A stretch of 52,920 nt of DNA from Candidatus Sulfuritelmatomonas gaucii (GTDB taxonomy: Bacteria > Acidobacteriota > Terriglobia > Terriglobales > Acidobacteriaceae), in assembly GCA_900290245.1 (NCBI GenBank), contig OKRB01000073.1, positions 1 to 52,920 on the forward strand. The letters are read 5' to 3'. Below are positions 33,061 to 41,451 of this stretch, in pieces. The notes beneath the pieces were generated by a model, which worked only from the letters and a program-made list of their open reading frames with translations, had not been told where the DNA came from and searched no databases. Each line of letters opens with the position of its first letter. The first letter of the stretch is position 1. The translations under genes were made by a program, and so were the position numbers.

Positions 33061-33390
33061 ACACCCCTGCTCAATGGGATAGGATCAGGCCGACCGCCGA
33101 ACATGCCGGCGGGCCATAAGATGCAGGAGCGGCGGGATGGGGTTGCGTTTGGCGGGCACTGCGCAGGGTTGGGGTTGTGCGGCGGCGGTCTTTTGGACAT
33201 GGCGCAAAGGAATGCGGGAAAGGGCGAGACGCAGGCTTTGCAAGGGCCAAGGGGCTGGAGCTAAGATATCGGCAAGCGCCGCGTGATTCCCCTTGCGGCC
33301 CGCTTGTCCAAGTCCCGCAGCTTTTGCAATATCATTGCCGCGACGCAAATGAAGCCAATCTAATACGATCCAGAGACCGGAGAGACTGCC
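33061..33390. other. Divergent promoter region
   Basis: About 330 bases between the efflux pump and the molybdenum hydroxylase operon, with no gene of its own. A reading frame here is a run-off of antisense frames. Both promoters must lie here, but no clear operator is seen. Confidence 0.55.
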
Positions 33391-34062
33391 ATGCCGGAGA
33401 TGGAAGATCCGAAGACGACCGAGAGCCCTTCGAAAACGGTTACGAGGCGCAAGTTCATTCTGGGCGTAATTGCCGGAGGCGCCGTGGTGAGCGCAGCGAG
33501 CTACAAGATTCTTGCGCCCGGCCGCGCGAGGAGCTTTGGCGGCGAGCGCCTAATCAGCCTGAATGTGAACGGCAAGCAGCGCCGCGTGGATGTGATGAAG
33601 CAGGAGACGCTGGCGTGGACGCTGCGCTACAAGCTGGGGCTGACGGGCACCAAGCTGGGTTGCGATCGCGCCGAGTGCGGAAGCTGCACCGTGCTGATCG
33701 ACGATGTGCCCTACTATAGCTGCTCGGTGCTGACGAATACGGTGCGCGGAAAGAACGTGACAACAATCGAAGGCCTCGAAGCGGAGGACGGAACGCTGCA
33801 TCCGGTGCAGCAGGCGGTGGTGGACGAGCAAGGGTTTCAATGCGCGTTCTGCATGCCGGGCTTCGTGATGTCGGCGGTCGGATTTCTGAAGAAGAATCCG
33901 AACCCCACGCGCGAGGAGATGGCGCAGGGAGTATCGGGCAACCTGTGCCGCTGCCAGGATTACACGAAGATTCTGGACGCAATGATGCGCGGCGCCCAGT
34001 ACACGAAGACCGGGGTGCCCGCAGGCGCTGGTTCGGCGGCTGGCTTGAAGAGGAGGGCTTGA
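33391..34062 (+). CDS. 2Fe-2S subunit of a PaoABC-like molybdenum hydroxylase, Tat signal
   Basis: About 223 residues. A twin-arginine signal (TVTRRKFILGVIAGG) shows export in folded form. The ferredoxin domain has CDRAECGSC plus the later Cys in YYSCSVL, and the helical domain has CAFCMPGF and LCRCQDY, the two 2Fe-2S sites of the xanthine oxidase family. It passes electrons from the molybdenum subunit to the FAD subunit. GGAGAG precedes the ATG. It is the first gene of the operon and starts four bases before the next gene. The Tat signal and the cysteine loop in the FAD subunit resemble E. coli PaoABC. Confidence 0.9.
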   Translation: MPEMEDPKTTESPSKTVTRRKFILGVIAGGAVVSAASYKILAPGRARSFGGERLISLNVNGKQRRVDVMKQETLAWTLRYKLGLTGTKLGCDRAECGSCTVLIDDVPYYSCSVLTNTVRGKNVTTIEGLEAEDGTLHPVQQAVVDEQGFQCAFCMPGFVMSAVGFLKKNPNPTREEMAQGVSGNLCRCQDYTKILDAMMRGAQYTKTGVPAGAGSAAGLKRRA

Positions 34063-34065
34063 GCG

Positions 34066-36594
34066 ATGGCAGATGAAGCGGTTGCCAATGCCGTGAAGGT
34101 AGAAGAGCTGAAGCCAATACCGTTTGGCGAGGGATACAAGCTGATCGGGAAAGATTTCTCGACCAACGACCTGGTGGCGAAAGTGACGGGTCGTGCGAAA
34201 TATGCCGAGGACTTTCGCGCGGAAGGGATGCTGTTCTGCCGCCTGGTGCTGAGCCCGATGCCGCACGGTCGCGTGAAGCGGATCAACGCGGAAAAGGCGC
34301 TGGCGATGCCGGGAGTGAAGGCGATTCTGACGCCGGCAGAGGTTCCCGGTCATGCGGATTATGTGAACGACAACGGGCAAACGATCAAGGCAGACAAATG
34401 GGGTGAGCTGGCGCTGGCGGATGAACCGATGTACCAGGGCGAGCCGATCCTGGCGGTGGCGGCGGTGGACGAACTGACCTGCGCAGAGGCGATCGAGAAG
34501 ATCGAGATCGACATGGAGCCGCTGCCGTTCGCGGTCGATCCGCTGGGGAGCCTGCGGCCCGGCAGCTCGAATGCGCGCCTCGACGGAAATGTGTGGGCGC
34601 CTGTGCCGCACTCGCGCGAGACGGCGCTGACAACGCTGAAGTGGACGAACGAAGACTTTGCCGAATACGACCACGGGCGGCTGCCGATGGGCCATGCACC
34701 GGAGACGTGGGCCTATGGAGACGTAGATGCAGGATTCAAGAATGCGGCTGTGGTGCTGGACGAGACGTTTCTTACGCCGGATGTGAGCCACCAGTGCCTT
34801 GAGCCGCGCACCACTCTGGCGTACTGGCAGAACGGGAAGCTGTTCCTGTATACGGGCACGCAAAGCACCCAACAGACAGTGTCCGCCATCGCGCGATGGA
34901 TGCAGATGTCCGAAGACAAGGTCGTCTTCGTGAGCGAATACACGGGCGGCGGATTCGGCAGCAAGATTACCGGCGCGCAGACGCTGGTGATTCCCGCGCT
35001 GCTCTCAAAGAAGCTGAACGCGCCGGTGATGATGCGCATCAGCAGAGAGGAAGAGCACTTTATCGGGCGAGCACGGCCGGGTATCCGCGGGCGCGTGAAG
35101 ATCGGTCTTGCCAAGGATGGGAAGATCACCGCGCTCGATATGTTCCTGGTTTCGGACGCGGGTTCGTATGGATCGAACGGCGACGGCGGCTCCTGCGGAA
35201 GCATCACTTCGCTGCTGTATCAGCCTCCGGCGATGCGGTTCCGCAATGTGACGGTGGCGACGAACACGCCGCCGCGCAGCGCGCAGAGCGCTCCGGGCGG
35301 CATGCAGGCGATCGCGATCATGGAGCCGATTTTGTCGAAGGCGGCGCGACAACTGGGCGTGGACCAGGTTGCACTGCGGCGCGTGAACTCTCCCGAAGGA
35401 AAGGCCGAGTATGGGCCGGTAAATCACGCAGGAAAGCGCGCATATGTGACGAGCTGCTACCTGAAGCAGGCGCTGGATTACGGGGCACAGCAGTTCAAGT
35501 GGCAGGAGCGGGTGGCCAGCAAACCAAAAAAGACGGGTACGAAGGTGCATGGATTGGGCGCGGCGATCACCTGTTTTCACGGCGGATCGAGCGGGTTTGA
35601 CGGGCTGATCGTGATCACGCCGGAAGGCCGGGTGCGGATTCATAGTGGGATCGGCAACCTGGGGACGGAGGCGCTGATCGATGTGCATCGCGCGGCCGCC
35701 GAGGTATTGGATGTGCCGTGGGATTCGGTGGACATCGTGTGGGGCGATACGGCGAAGAATTTGCCTTACTCGTGTCACTCGGGCGGGAGCCAGACCATTC
35801 ATGCCATGACGCGGGCGGCCCACGCGGTCGGCCTGGAGTGCAAGCAGAGGCTGCAGGAAGTTGCCGCCAAATCGCTCGGTGGAGATCCAGGTGGGTATGA
35901 GGTGGCCAACCTGCGCGTTGCGCGCAAGGGAGGCGGCGCGGGGCTGAGTTTTGCCGAGGCAGCGCAGAAGGCGATTCAACTGGGCGGAATTTATGACGGC
36001 CACGACGTGAACCAAGACGTGAACAAATACACGCAGCAGTCGGTTCATGCCATGGCGGGACAGGGATTGATCGCTTCGGCGCGCGACAAGTATCCGCACG
36101 ACGGCGATTCGTTCTCGTATCTGGCGTGCTTTGCGGAAGTGGAAGTGGACGTGGAGACGGGCGTGTACCACATCGTCGATTACCTGGCCTACGCCGATGT
36201 GGGCACGGTGATTCATCCGGCGGCGCTAGGCGGGCAGGTGTTAGGACGCTCGACACTGGGCATCGCGCACGCCATCGGCCAGAAGTGGGTGATCGATCCC
36301 GAATACGGCTCGACGGTGGCGAAGCGGTTCTATCAGAACAAGCCGCCCACGATTCTGGATGTGCCGGTGGACATGAAGTGGAATGCGCTGAACATTCCCG
36401 ATCCGGAGACGCCGGTGGGTGCACGGGGGTGCGGCGAGCCGCCGGTGGGGGGTGGATGCGCGGCAATTCTGAATGCGCTGGCAGACGCGGTGGGAGACAA
36501 CATCTTTCAGCGCGCGCCGGTGAATGCGGATACGATTTTGACTTCGTATGAAGCGGGTCGGCCGATGCAGGAGGCGCTGACGGCGCACATATGA
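34066..36594 (+). CDS. Molybdopterin-binding large subunit (xanthine dehydrogenase family)
   Basis: About 842 residues. VTGRAKYAEDF opens the domain; the glycine loop YTGGGFGSKITG binds the cofactor; GARGCGEPPVGGG near residue 787 includes the catalytic glutamate of the family. It hydroxylates an aldehyde or N-heterocycle with water as oxygen source; the substrate cannot be read. It carries no signal of its own and would travel to the periplasm with the 2Fe-2S subunit. A 150-base spacer with a purine tract and a hairpin element separates it from the FAD subunit gene, unusual inside an operon. Confidence 0.9.
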   Translation: MADEAVANAVKVEELKPIPFGEGYKLIGKDFSTNDLVAKVTGRAKYAEDFRAEGMLFCRLVLSPMPHGRVKRINAEKALAMPGVKAILTPAEVPGHADYVNDNGQTIKADKWGELALADEPMYQGEPILAVAAVDELTCAEAIEKIEIDMEPLPFAVDPLGSLRPGSSNARLDGNVWAPVPHSRETALTTLKWTNEDFAEYDHGRLPMGHAPETWAYGDVDAGFKNAAVVLDETFLTPDVSHQCLEPRTTLAYWQNGKLFLYTGTQSTQQTVSAIARWMQMSEDKVVFVSEYTGGGFGSKITGAQTLVIPALLSKKLNAPVMMRISREEEHFIGRARPGIRGRVKIGLAKDGKITALDMFLVSDAGSYGSNGDGGSCGSITSLLYQPPAMRFRNVTVATNTPPRSAQSAPGGMQAIAIMEPILSKAARQLGVDQVALRRVNSPEGKAEYGPVNHAGKRAYVTSCYLKQALDYGAQQFKWQERVASKPKKTGTKVHGLGAAITCFHGGSSGFDGLIVITPEGRVRIHSGIGNLGTEALIDVHRAAAEVLDVPWDSVDIVWGDTAKNLPYSCHSGGSQTIHAMTRAAHAVGLECKQRLQEVAAKSLGGDPGGYEVANLRVARKGGGAGLSFAEAAQKAIQLGGIYDGHDVNQDVNKYTQQSVHAMAGQGLIASARDKYPHDGDSFSYLACFAEVEVDVETGVYHIVDYLAYADVGTVIHPAALGGQVLGRSTLGIAHAIGQKWVIDPEYGSTVAKRFYQNKPPTILDVPVDMKWNALNIPDPETPVGARGCGEPPVGGGCAAILNALADAVGDNIFQRAPVNADTILTSYEAGRPMQEALTAHI

Positions 36595-36685
36595 AGGCAG
36601 GGAGCGGGGAGTAGCCAATAGGGAGTTGAAGACAGGGACGCAGGGACCAGGGACGAGGTTTGTTGTGGGTGATCCAGCGGGACTT

Positions 36686-36728
36686 CCCACCCTAAGCGCG
36701 ATGAGACCGCGCTTAGGAAGGGGCACCC
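36686..36728. repeat. Palindromic element with a different stem
   Basis: CCTAAGCGCG (36691-36700) and CGCGCTTAGG (36708-36717) form a perfect 10-base stem, flanked by CCCA and GGGGCACCC as in the other elements. Only the tail is shared with the GGTCCC copies. It lies inside the molybdenum hydroxylase operon. Confidence 0.7.
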
Positions 36729-36744
36729 GAATTGGGAGTGAGCT

Positions 36745-37752
36745 ATGGCGGTGATACGAGATGTAATGCCGGCGTTTGACCTGCTTCAGCCGGAGAGTGC
36801 CGCGGATGCGCAGAAGCTGCTCGAGCAGCATGGCGAAGATGCGTGGGTGATGGCCGGCGGCATGGACAGCTTTGACTGGCTGAAAGACCGCATCAAGAAG
36901 CCGAAGGTGCTGGTGGATCTGAGCGGAGCAGATGATCTCAAAGGGATTCGCGCGACGAGCGATGGCGTGGAGATCGGCGCGATGACAACGCTGACGAAGA
37001 TCGCGGAGCATCCGCTGATCCAGAAGAACTACGGCCTGCTCGCGCAGGCTGTGGAACTGGTGGCGTCGCCGCAGATTCGCAACCAGGGCACGCTGGGCGG
37101 CAATGTGTCGCAGGATGCGCGGTGCTGGTACTACCGCGACGGCTGGCCGTGTTATCGAGCGGGCGGGAATATCTGCTATGCGGACACGCCTGTGGGGCGC
37201 AACCGGGAGCATGCGATTTTTGGCGCGGACCGGTGTGTCGCGGTGCATCCATCGGATTCGGCGCCGGCACTTATCGCTTTGGATGCAAAGTTTGTGATGC
37301 GGACGCCGAAGGGCGAACGAGTGGTGGATGCGGAGGATTATTTTGTCGGGCCGGAGACGGACATTACGCGGCTGAACATTCTGGGGCCGGGCGATCTGCT
37401 GACGGCGATCCGCATTCCTGCGACGTGGGCCGGAGCGAAGTTCTACTTTGAGAAGGTGCGCGACCGGAACGTGTGGGATTTCCCGCTGATGAATGTGGCG
37501 AGCGCGATGAAGCTGAGTGGAAACAATATTGACCAGATGAGAATCGCGGTGAACGCCGTGGCGCCAAAGCCGATGCGGCTGAAGGCGGTGGAAGATGCGG
37601 TGCGCGGCAAGACGGCGAATGCCGATACCGGCGAGATGGCGGGCAAACTCGCGGTCGAGGGCGCGGTGCCGCTGCAGTTTAACGCCTACAAGATTCCGCT
37701 GATGAGGAACCTGGTGAAGCGCGCAATCGTCGGAACACAGGAGGCCGCATGA
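36745..37752 (+). CDS. FAD-binding subunit with 4Fe-4S-type cysteine loop (PaoB-like)
   Basis: About 335 residues. The N-terminal FAD part has AWVMAGGMDSFDWLKDRI and VELVASPQIRNQGTLGGNVSQ, typical of medium subunits of the family. Between them and the later IFGADRC lies a four-cysteine loop: Cys127, Cys136, Cys144 and Cys164 (CWYYRDGWPC, GGNIC, ADRC). Such a loop holds an extra 4Fe-4S cluster in PaoB and in 4-hydroxybenzoyl-CoA reductase. The last bases overlap the cytochrome b gene (ATGA), so electrons may pass from this subunit to the membrane. Confidence 0.9.
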   Translation: MAVIRDVMPAFDLLQPESAADAQKLLEQHGEDAWVMAGGMDSFDWLKDRIKKPKVLVDLSGADDLKGIRATSDGVEIGAMTTLTKIAEHPLIQKNYGLLAQAVELVASPQIRNQGTLGGNVSQDARCWYYRDGWPCYRAGGNICYADTPVGRNREHAIFGADRCVAVHPSDSAPALIALDAKFVMRTPKGERVVDAEDYFVGPETDITRLNILGPGDLLTAIRIPATWAGAKFYFEKVRDRNVWDFPLMNVASAMKLSGNNIDQMRIAVNAVAPKPMRLKAVEDAVRGKTANADTGEMAGKLAVEGAVPLQFNAYKIPLMRNLVKRAIVGTQEAA

Positions 37753-38606
37753 GGCTCTTCGAATGGGCCACAAGTCCATGGGGACAATCGGTTCCCATCC
37801 ACATTGCTTGGGGACTGATGTGGGTTGCGGTGATTGCCGGATTGTTCTTCATGATCGTGCACTCGCTGTACCTGATCGTGGTGAGGCCGCCGAAGCGATT
37901 TGCGCAGCGGAAAGCGGAAGCGAGCACGGCGGCGGTTCCGGAGCGCGTGCCGCGGCACACACTCACGGCGCGGCTGTTTCACTGGATCATGGCGGCTTCG
38001 ATGCTCACGCTGCTGATTACGGCGTTTCTGCCAAAGGTGGGCGTGCAGTTCAACTGGGTTCTCTACCACTGGATCGCGGGCGTGGTGCTGACGGTTTCGA
38101 TCCTCTTTCACATTGTGCACTCGACGTTTTTCCTGGATTTCTGGTCGATCTGGCCGGACAAGACGGATTTGCGCGATGCGATGAACCGGACGCGGCGATT
38201 TTTCGGCAAGGATGCGCCCAGCCCGAGCAAATTTGCGAAGTATCCGCTCGAAAACAAGCTGTATCACGGTGCGGTCATGCTGGCCGGGCTGGCGGTGATC
38301 GTTACCGGGCTGTTCATGATGAAGCGCGTGCAGACGGGGATCTTCACGCGGAATCCGTATCTCTTCAGCGATATGACTTGGGGCCTGATGTATGTGCTGC
38401 ACGGGCTGGCCGGCGTGGGATTTATTGCGCTGACGATCATGCACATCTACATGGGCGTGCGGCCGGAGAAGTTCCCGATCACGAAGTCGATGATCTTCGG
38501 CTGGATGAGCCGCGATTTCTACCTGGAGGAACACGACACCGGGCGATGGGCTGTGAAGGGCTCGTCATCTTCGAAACGAGGCCTGGCCGCAAGTGATGGC
38601 GACTGA
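37749..38606 (+). CDS. b-type cytochrome, probable membrane anchor of the hydroxylase
   Basis: About 285 residues with five hydrophobic helices; the first ~60 residues add an extra helix. Histidines stand in RLFHWIMAA, LYHWIAGVVL, LFHIVHS, LYHGAVML, VLHGLAGV and IMHIYMG, the FdnI/HydC arrangement for two b hemes. The start overlaps the FAD subunit stop. E. coli PaoABC is soluble in the periplasm; here a b cytochrome would let the enzyme deliver electrons to quinone. This coupling is an inference from gene order. Confidence 0.85.
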   Translation: MRLFEWATSPWGQSVPIHIAWGLMWVAVIAGLFFMIVHSLYLIVVRPPKRFAQRKAEASTAAVPERVPRHTLTARLFHWIMAASMLTLLITAFLPKVGVQFNWVLYHWIAGVVLTVSILFHIVHSTFFLDFWSIWPDKTDLRDAMNRTRRFFGKDAPSPSKFAKYPLENKLYHGAVMLAGLAVIVTGLFMMKRVQTGIFTRNPYLFSDMTWGLMYVLHGLAGVGFIALTIMHIYMGVRPEKFPITKSMIFGWMSRDFYLEEHDTGRWAVKGSSSSKRGLAASDGD

Positions 38607-39033
38607 GATCCAGCGACAGTGCGAAACGATTGAGGAGTGCTACGAATTCACGCTCTCCTATGCAGCGCGCGGAGTTTCCGGCGAAGACGCCGGTGACGCA
38701 GGCAGGCAACTGCGCGATTATCTGACGCAGGCCGCCACGGCGATGCGGGGACTGGCGCGGAGTTACGCGGAAACGATCGAGCAGGAGCAGCTTGCGCCTG
38801 CGGAGAAGTACCAGGCGTTTTTTGCCGTGCTGAAGCGCGATGCAGAGAATGCAGTCGCGGCGGTGGACCTGGTGCTGGCGCAGGCGACGATCGGATCGCA
38901 ACTGATTGACAATCTGAATGCGTCGATCCATCTTCGCGCGCTGCTGGCCGATCTGTTCCTGGTGACGGAAATTCTGGAAGTGCGGCAGACGAAGGCGGTT
39001 GCGGCGGCGGATGGGGCTGCAGGATCACCCTGA
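38596..39033 (+). CDS. Small helical protein of unknown function, hydroxylase operon
   Basis: About 145 residues, helical throughout with no membrane segment (e.g. QLRDYLTQAATAMRGLARSYAETIE, and KRDAENAVAAVDLVLAQATI). It overlaps the end of the cytochrome b gene by about 11 bases and may be an assembly factor. A GTG at 38593 would add one residue. No family is recognised. Confidence 0.65.
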   Translation: MATEIQRQCETIEECYEFTLSYAARGVSGEDAGDAGRQLRDYLTQAATAMRGLARSYAETIEQEQLAPAEKYQAFFAVLKRDAENAVAAVDLVLAQATIGSQLIDNLNASIHLRALLADLFLVTEILEVRQTKAVAAADGAAGSP

Positions 39034-39051
39034 GCGGCATAGGCAAGACGC

Positions 39052-39417
39052 ATGTATTCGGCGCAAGTTCTCGATCATTTTGAACATCCGCGCAATGCGG
39101 GGACGGTTGCCGAGGCAGACGCTTCGGCACGGATCGAGAATCCGGCATGCGGCGACATTCTCGAGCTCACAATCAAAGTTTCGGACGGGCGGATTGAGGA
39201 GATTCGCTTCAAGGCGAAGGGCTGCGTGGCCGCAATGGCGTGCGGATCGGCGCTGACGGAGCTGGTGCGCGGAAAGACGGTGGACGAGGCGCGAAAGCTG
39301 AGCCGGGAAGAGCTGGTGCGCGTGGTCGGCGGATTGCCGGCGGCTTCGTCGCATGCGGGGCACCTAGCGATGGATGCGCTGGGGGCGGTGTTGGGGAAAC
39401 TGGCGCGGGATCACTAA
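39052..39417 (+). CDS. IscU/NifU-like iron-sulfur scaffold
   Basis: About 121 residues. ENPACGDILEL and KGCVAAMACGSALTELVRG carry the first two scaffold cysteines and the conserved aspartate; at the third cysteine position the sequence reads ASSHAGHLAMDAL, with His where many IscU proteins have Cys. It would assemble clusters, possibly for the hydroxylase subunits encoded just before. It follows the helical gene by 18 bases, the last gene of the operon. Confidence 0.85.
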   Translation: MYSAQVLDHFEHPRNAGTVAEADASARIENPACGDILELTIKVSDGRIEEIRFKAKGCVAAMACGSALTELVRGKTVDEARKLSREELVRVVGGLPAASSHAGHLAMDALGAVLGKLARDH

Positions 39418-39436
39418 GGCACCGGCCTTATGTTCT

Positions 39437-39466
39437 CCCAGATCTCGAAACGAGACCTGGGCACCC
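39437..39466. repeat. Palindromic element, partly decayed
   Basis: GATCTC-GAAAC-GAGACC with a TGGGCACCC tail. One stem position is mismatched. It lies after the scaffold gene. Confidence 0.65.
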
Positions 39467-39491
39467 ACGTTTTGGGCAGGCTGAGCGCTGC

Positions 39492-39580
39492 GAAAAGCAA
39501 TAGCAGATGCCTCGGCTCCGCTTAGCCCACGCCCGCTTTGCGCGCGCGGAGCCCCAGACGCGCTCCGCTCGGGGTGACAC
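39492..39580. repeat. CTCAGGATGACA-like tract, long copy
   Basis: Starts AAAAGCAATAGCAGATGCCT and ends CGCTCGGGGTGACACG. The centre holds a GC-rich inverted repeat (TTTGCGCGCGCGGAGCC), longer than in other copies. Confidence 0.55.
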
Positions 39581-39622
39581 GCGAAGTAGTGTGATTGCCC
39601 GATAGAGCGGCTGGTAGGAGAG

Positions 39623-40273
39623 CTATGGCGTGGACCGCGGTCGTTTGCCGGTGTAGGTGGCGTAGTCTGCGGGCGTGTTGAGGCCGGCTTTGGCGAGTGT
39701 GTCGAGAACTGGGATGTAATCGATGCGCGGCGAGTTGGCGTGCAAAACTTCCCGCGCATTGCTGGTGACGGGCGCGGCGAGAAATGCTTCGATCAGATTG
39801 CGATTCACGAGAAGCGGATGGCCGTGTTTGCCGCTGTTCTCGGGTGCGACGGCCCAGAGGCCGCGGGTGAGGGCGCGAGCGAATGAGGTTCGGAGCAGAT
39901 CGAGGGAGCCGGCGCTCAACGGCGGGCAATCGACGGGCGTGATCATGGCAGCGTTAAAGCCGCGGCTTAGGAGTTCGCGCAGGCCGGTTTGCAACGAGCT
40001 GAATTGACCGCGCTCGGGGTTTGGATTGCGGACGAGGGTCGCACCGTTCACTTCGACGATCGGCGTGAGCGATTCGGCGTTTCGCCCGGCGACGACGATG
40101 ACCGCGCGGGTGAGCGGTTGGAGAGCGAGGATGCCGGCGGAGAGGAGTGTCTGCCGGGCGGCCGTTGGGCCGGTTTCTTGTGGAGGCCAGGGAAGCAAGG
40201 CTTTGTCGGCTCCCATGCGCGAGGACTCGCCGGCGGCGAGGATGAGGGCGCAGAGGTGGGGTGCGGTGGCCAT
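39623..40273 (-). CDS. MocA-like molybdenum cofactor nucleotidyltransferase
   Basis: About 216 residues. The start LCALILAAGESSRMGADKALLPW is the NTP-transferase signature (LAAGxSxRMGxxK). MITPVDCPPLSAGSLDLL gives the metal-binding aspartate. MocA adds CMP to molybdopterin to make the cytosine dinucleotide form used by PaoABC-type enzymes, which fits the neighbouring operon. The ATG at 40273 is chosen because the frame further upstream is not protein-like; a clear ribosome binding site is missing. It is followed on the same strand by nothing and preceded by the XdhC-like gene. Confidence 0.8.
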   Translation of the reverse strand: MATAPHLCALILAAGESSRMGADKALLPWPPQETGPTAARQTLLSAGILALQPLTRAVIVVAGRNAESLTPIVEVNGATLVRNPNPERGQFSSLQTGLRELLSRGFNAAMITPVDCPPLSAGSLDLLRTSFARALTRGLWAVAPENSGKHGHPLLVNRNLIEAFLAAPVTSNAREVLHANSPRIDYIPVLDTLAKAGLNTPADYATYTGKRPRSTP

Positions 40274-40410
40274 AAGGAAACGATAGCTGGAGTGGGAACA
40301 AAGGAACAGGGAACCTGTGCTGCCGCACCTTCTTGCTAACGGCTCAAGAAGGATAGGCCGCGAAATTGCCGGCGTGGACGCCGGCGGAACAGCCAATCAG
40401 GAGACCGGCG

Positions 40411-41283
40411 CTACGTCTTTTCGGCAGCGGGGACGGATTCGGCAGGCGCCGGCTCGTTGGAGGCAGCGGCGTGGCGGGCGCTTTGGAACCAGCTCATGTG
40501 GGGCAGGGCGCGCTCGGCGCGACGGCGCATGGCGATGAGTTCGGCGAGGATGGATACGGCGATTTCTTCGGGCGTGACCGCGCCGATGTCGAGCCCGATG
40601 GGCGAATGCACGCGGTCAAAGAGCTCGGGGTTTAGCCCCTCTTGAGTGAGCTCACGAAAGACGGTGATGGCTTTGCGCCGGGAGCCGATCATGCCGATGT
40701 AGCGCGCCGGCGTTTGCACGGCCCAGCGCAAGATGCGCATGTCGTCGCGGTGGCCTCGAGTGCAGATAACGATGTAGGAGGACTCGCTTGGGTTGATTTC
40801 CTTGAGCGTCTCGTCGAAGTTGCGGGCGATCACTTCCCGAGCTCCGGGGAAGCGTTCGGTGTTGGCGTAGGTGTCGCGGTCGTCGGTGACGATGCAATCG
40901 AAGCCGGCGTTGCGAGCGGCTTTGAAAAGCTCGAAGGCGACGTGGCCGGCGCCGAAGATGTAGAGAAGCGGCACGGGCAGGACAGGCTCGATAAAGATTT
41001 CCAAGGTGCCTCCACAGACGAGGCCGGTGTCGTATTTCGGGTTCTGGTTGAGGTCGAAGGAAAGGGTGCGCGGTTTTTCCTGGGCGATGACTTCGCGCGC
41101 GGCCTGCCAGACTTCGGCTTCGACGCAGCCGCCACCGATGGTGCCGGCGATGGAGCCATCATCGCGCACGAGCATTTTGGCGCTCTGGAACGAGGGGATG
41201 GAGCCGCGCGAGTTCACAATGGTCGCGACAGCGCCGCTGTGGCCCTCACGCTGCAACTTCACGATTTCCTCGTAAACGTTCAT
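40411..41283 (-). CDS. XdhC/CoxI-family molybdenum cofactor insertion protein
   Basis: About 290 residues. The N-terminal XdhC part contains GAVATIVNSRGSIPSFQSAKMLV and AGTIGGGCVEAEVW; a Rossmann-like domain with LYIFGAGHVAFELFKAA follows. Members bind the cofactor, help sulfurate it and insert it in hydroxylases; PaoD is the E. coli counterpart. It is divergent from the pyrimidine genes and lies next to the MocA-like gene. The ATG at 41283 is preferred over the TTG three codons upstream. Confidence 0.88.
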   Translation of the reverse strand: MNVYEEIVKLQREGHSGAVATIVNSRGSIPSFQSAKMLVRDDGSIAGTIGGGCVEAEVWQAAREVIAQEKPRTLSFDLNQNPKYDTGLVCGGTLEIFIEPVLPVPLLYIFGAGHVAFELFKAARNAGFDCIVTDDRDTYANTERFPGAREVIARNFDETLKEINPSESSYIVICTRGHRDDMRILRWAVQTPARYIGMIGSRRKAITVFRELTQEGLNPELFDRVHSPIGLDIGAVTPEEIAVSILAELIAMRRRAERALPHMSWFQSARHAAASNEPAPAESVPAAEKT

Positions 41284-41451
41284 CTCTATCAATTATTGGG
41301 TTGGCTCAGAAGTAAGTCAATCCGAGCCTGGAGCGAGCTGTGTACCGAGGCCGCACTCCAGCGGGCCAGGCAGAGCAAAATGCTATTGCCGAAAGGACTT
41401 GTTTGCGCTAACTTCAAAGACTCACACCGATTGTTGTAGAGGAGGCTGGCG

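Noticed and set aside
31708..33264. Open frame of 518 codons on the plus strand
   Set aside because: It is antisense to the DHA2 efflux pump, whose helices and motifs are clear; the frame has unlikely composition (many Asp, Glu, Gly, His).
36241..37779. Open frame of 512 codons on the minus strand
   Set aside because: It runs antisense to the molybdenum and FAD subunit genes and shows Arg/His-rich composition typical of shadows in GC-rich DNA.
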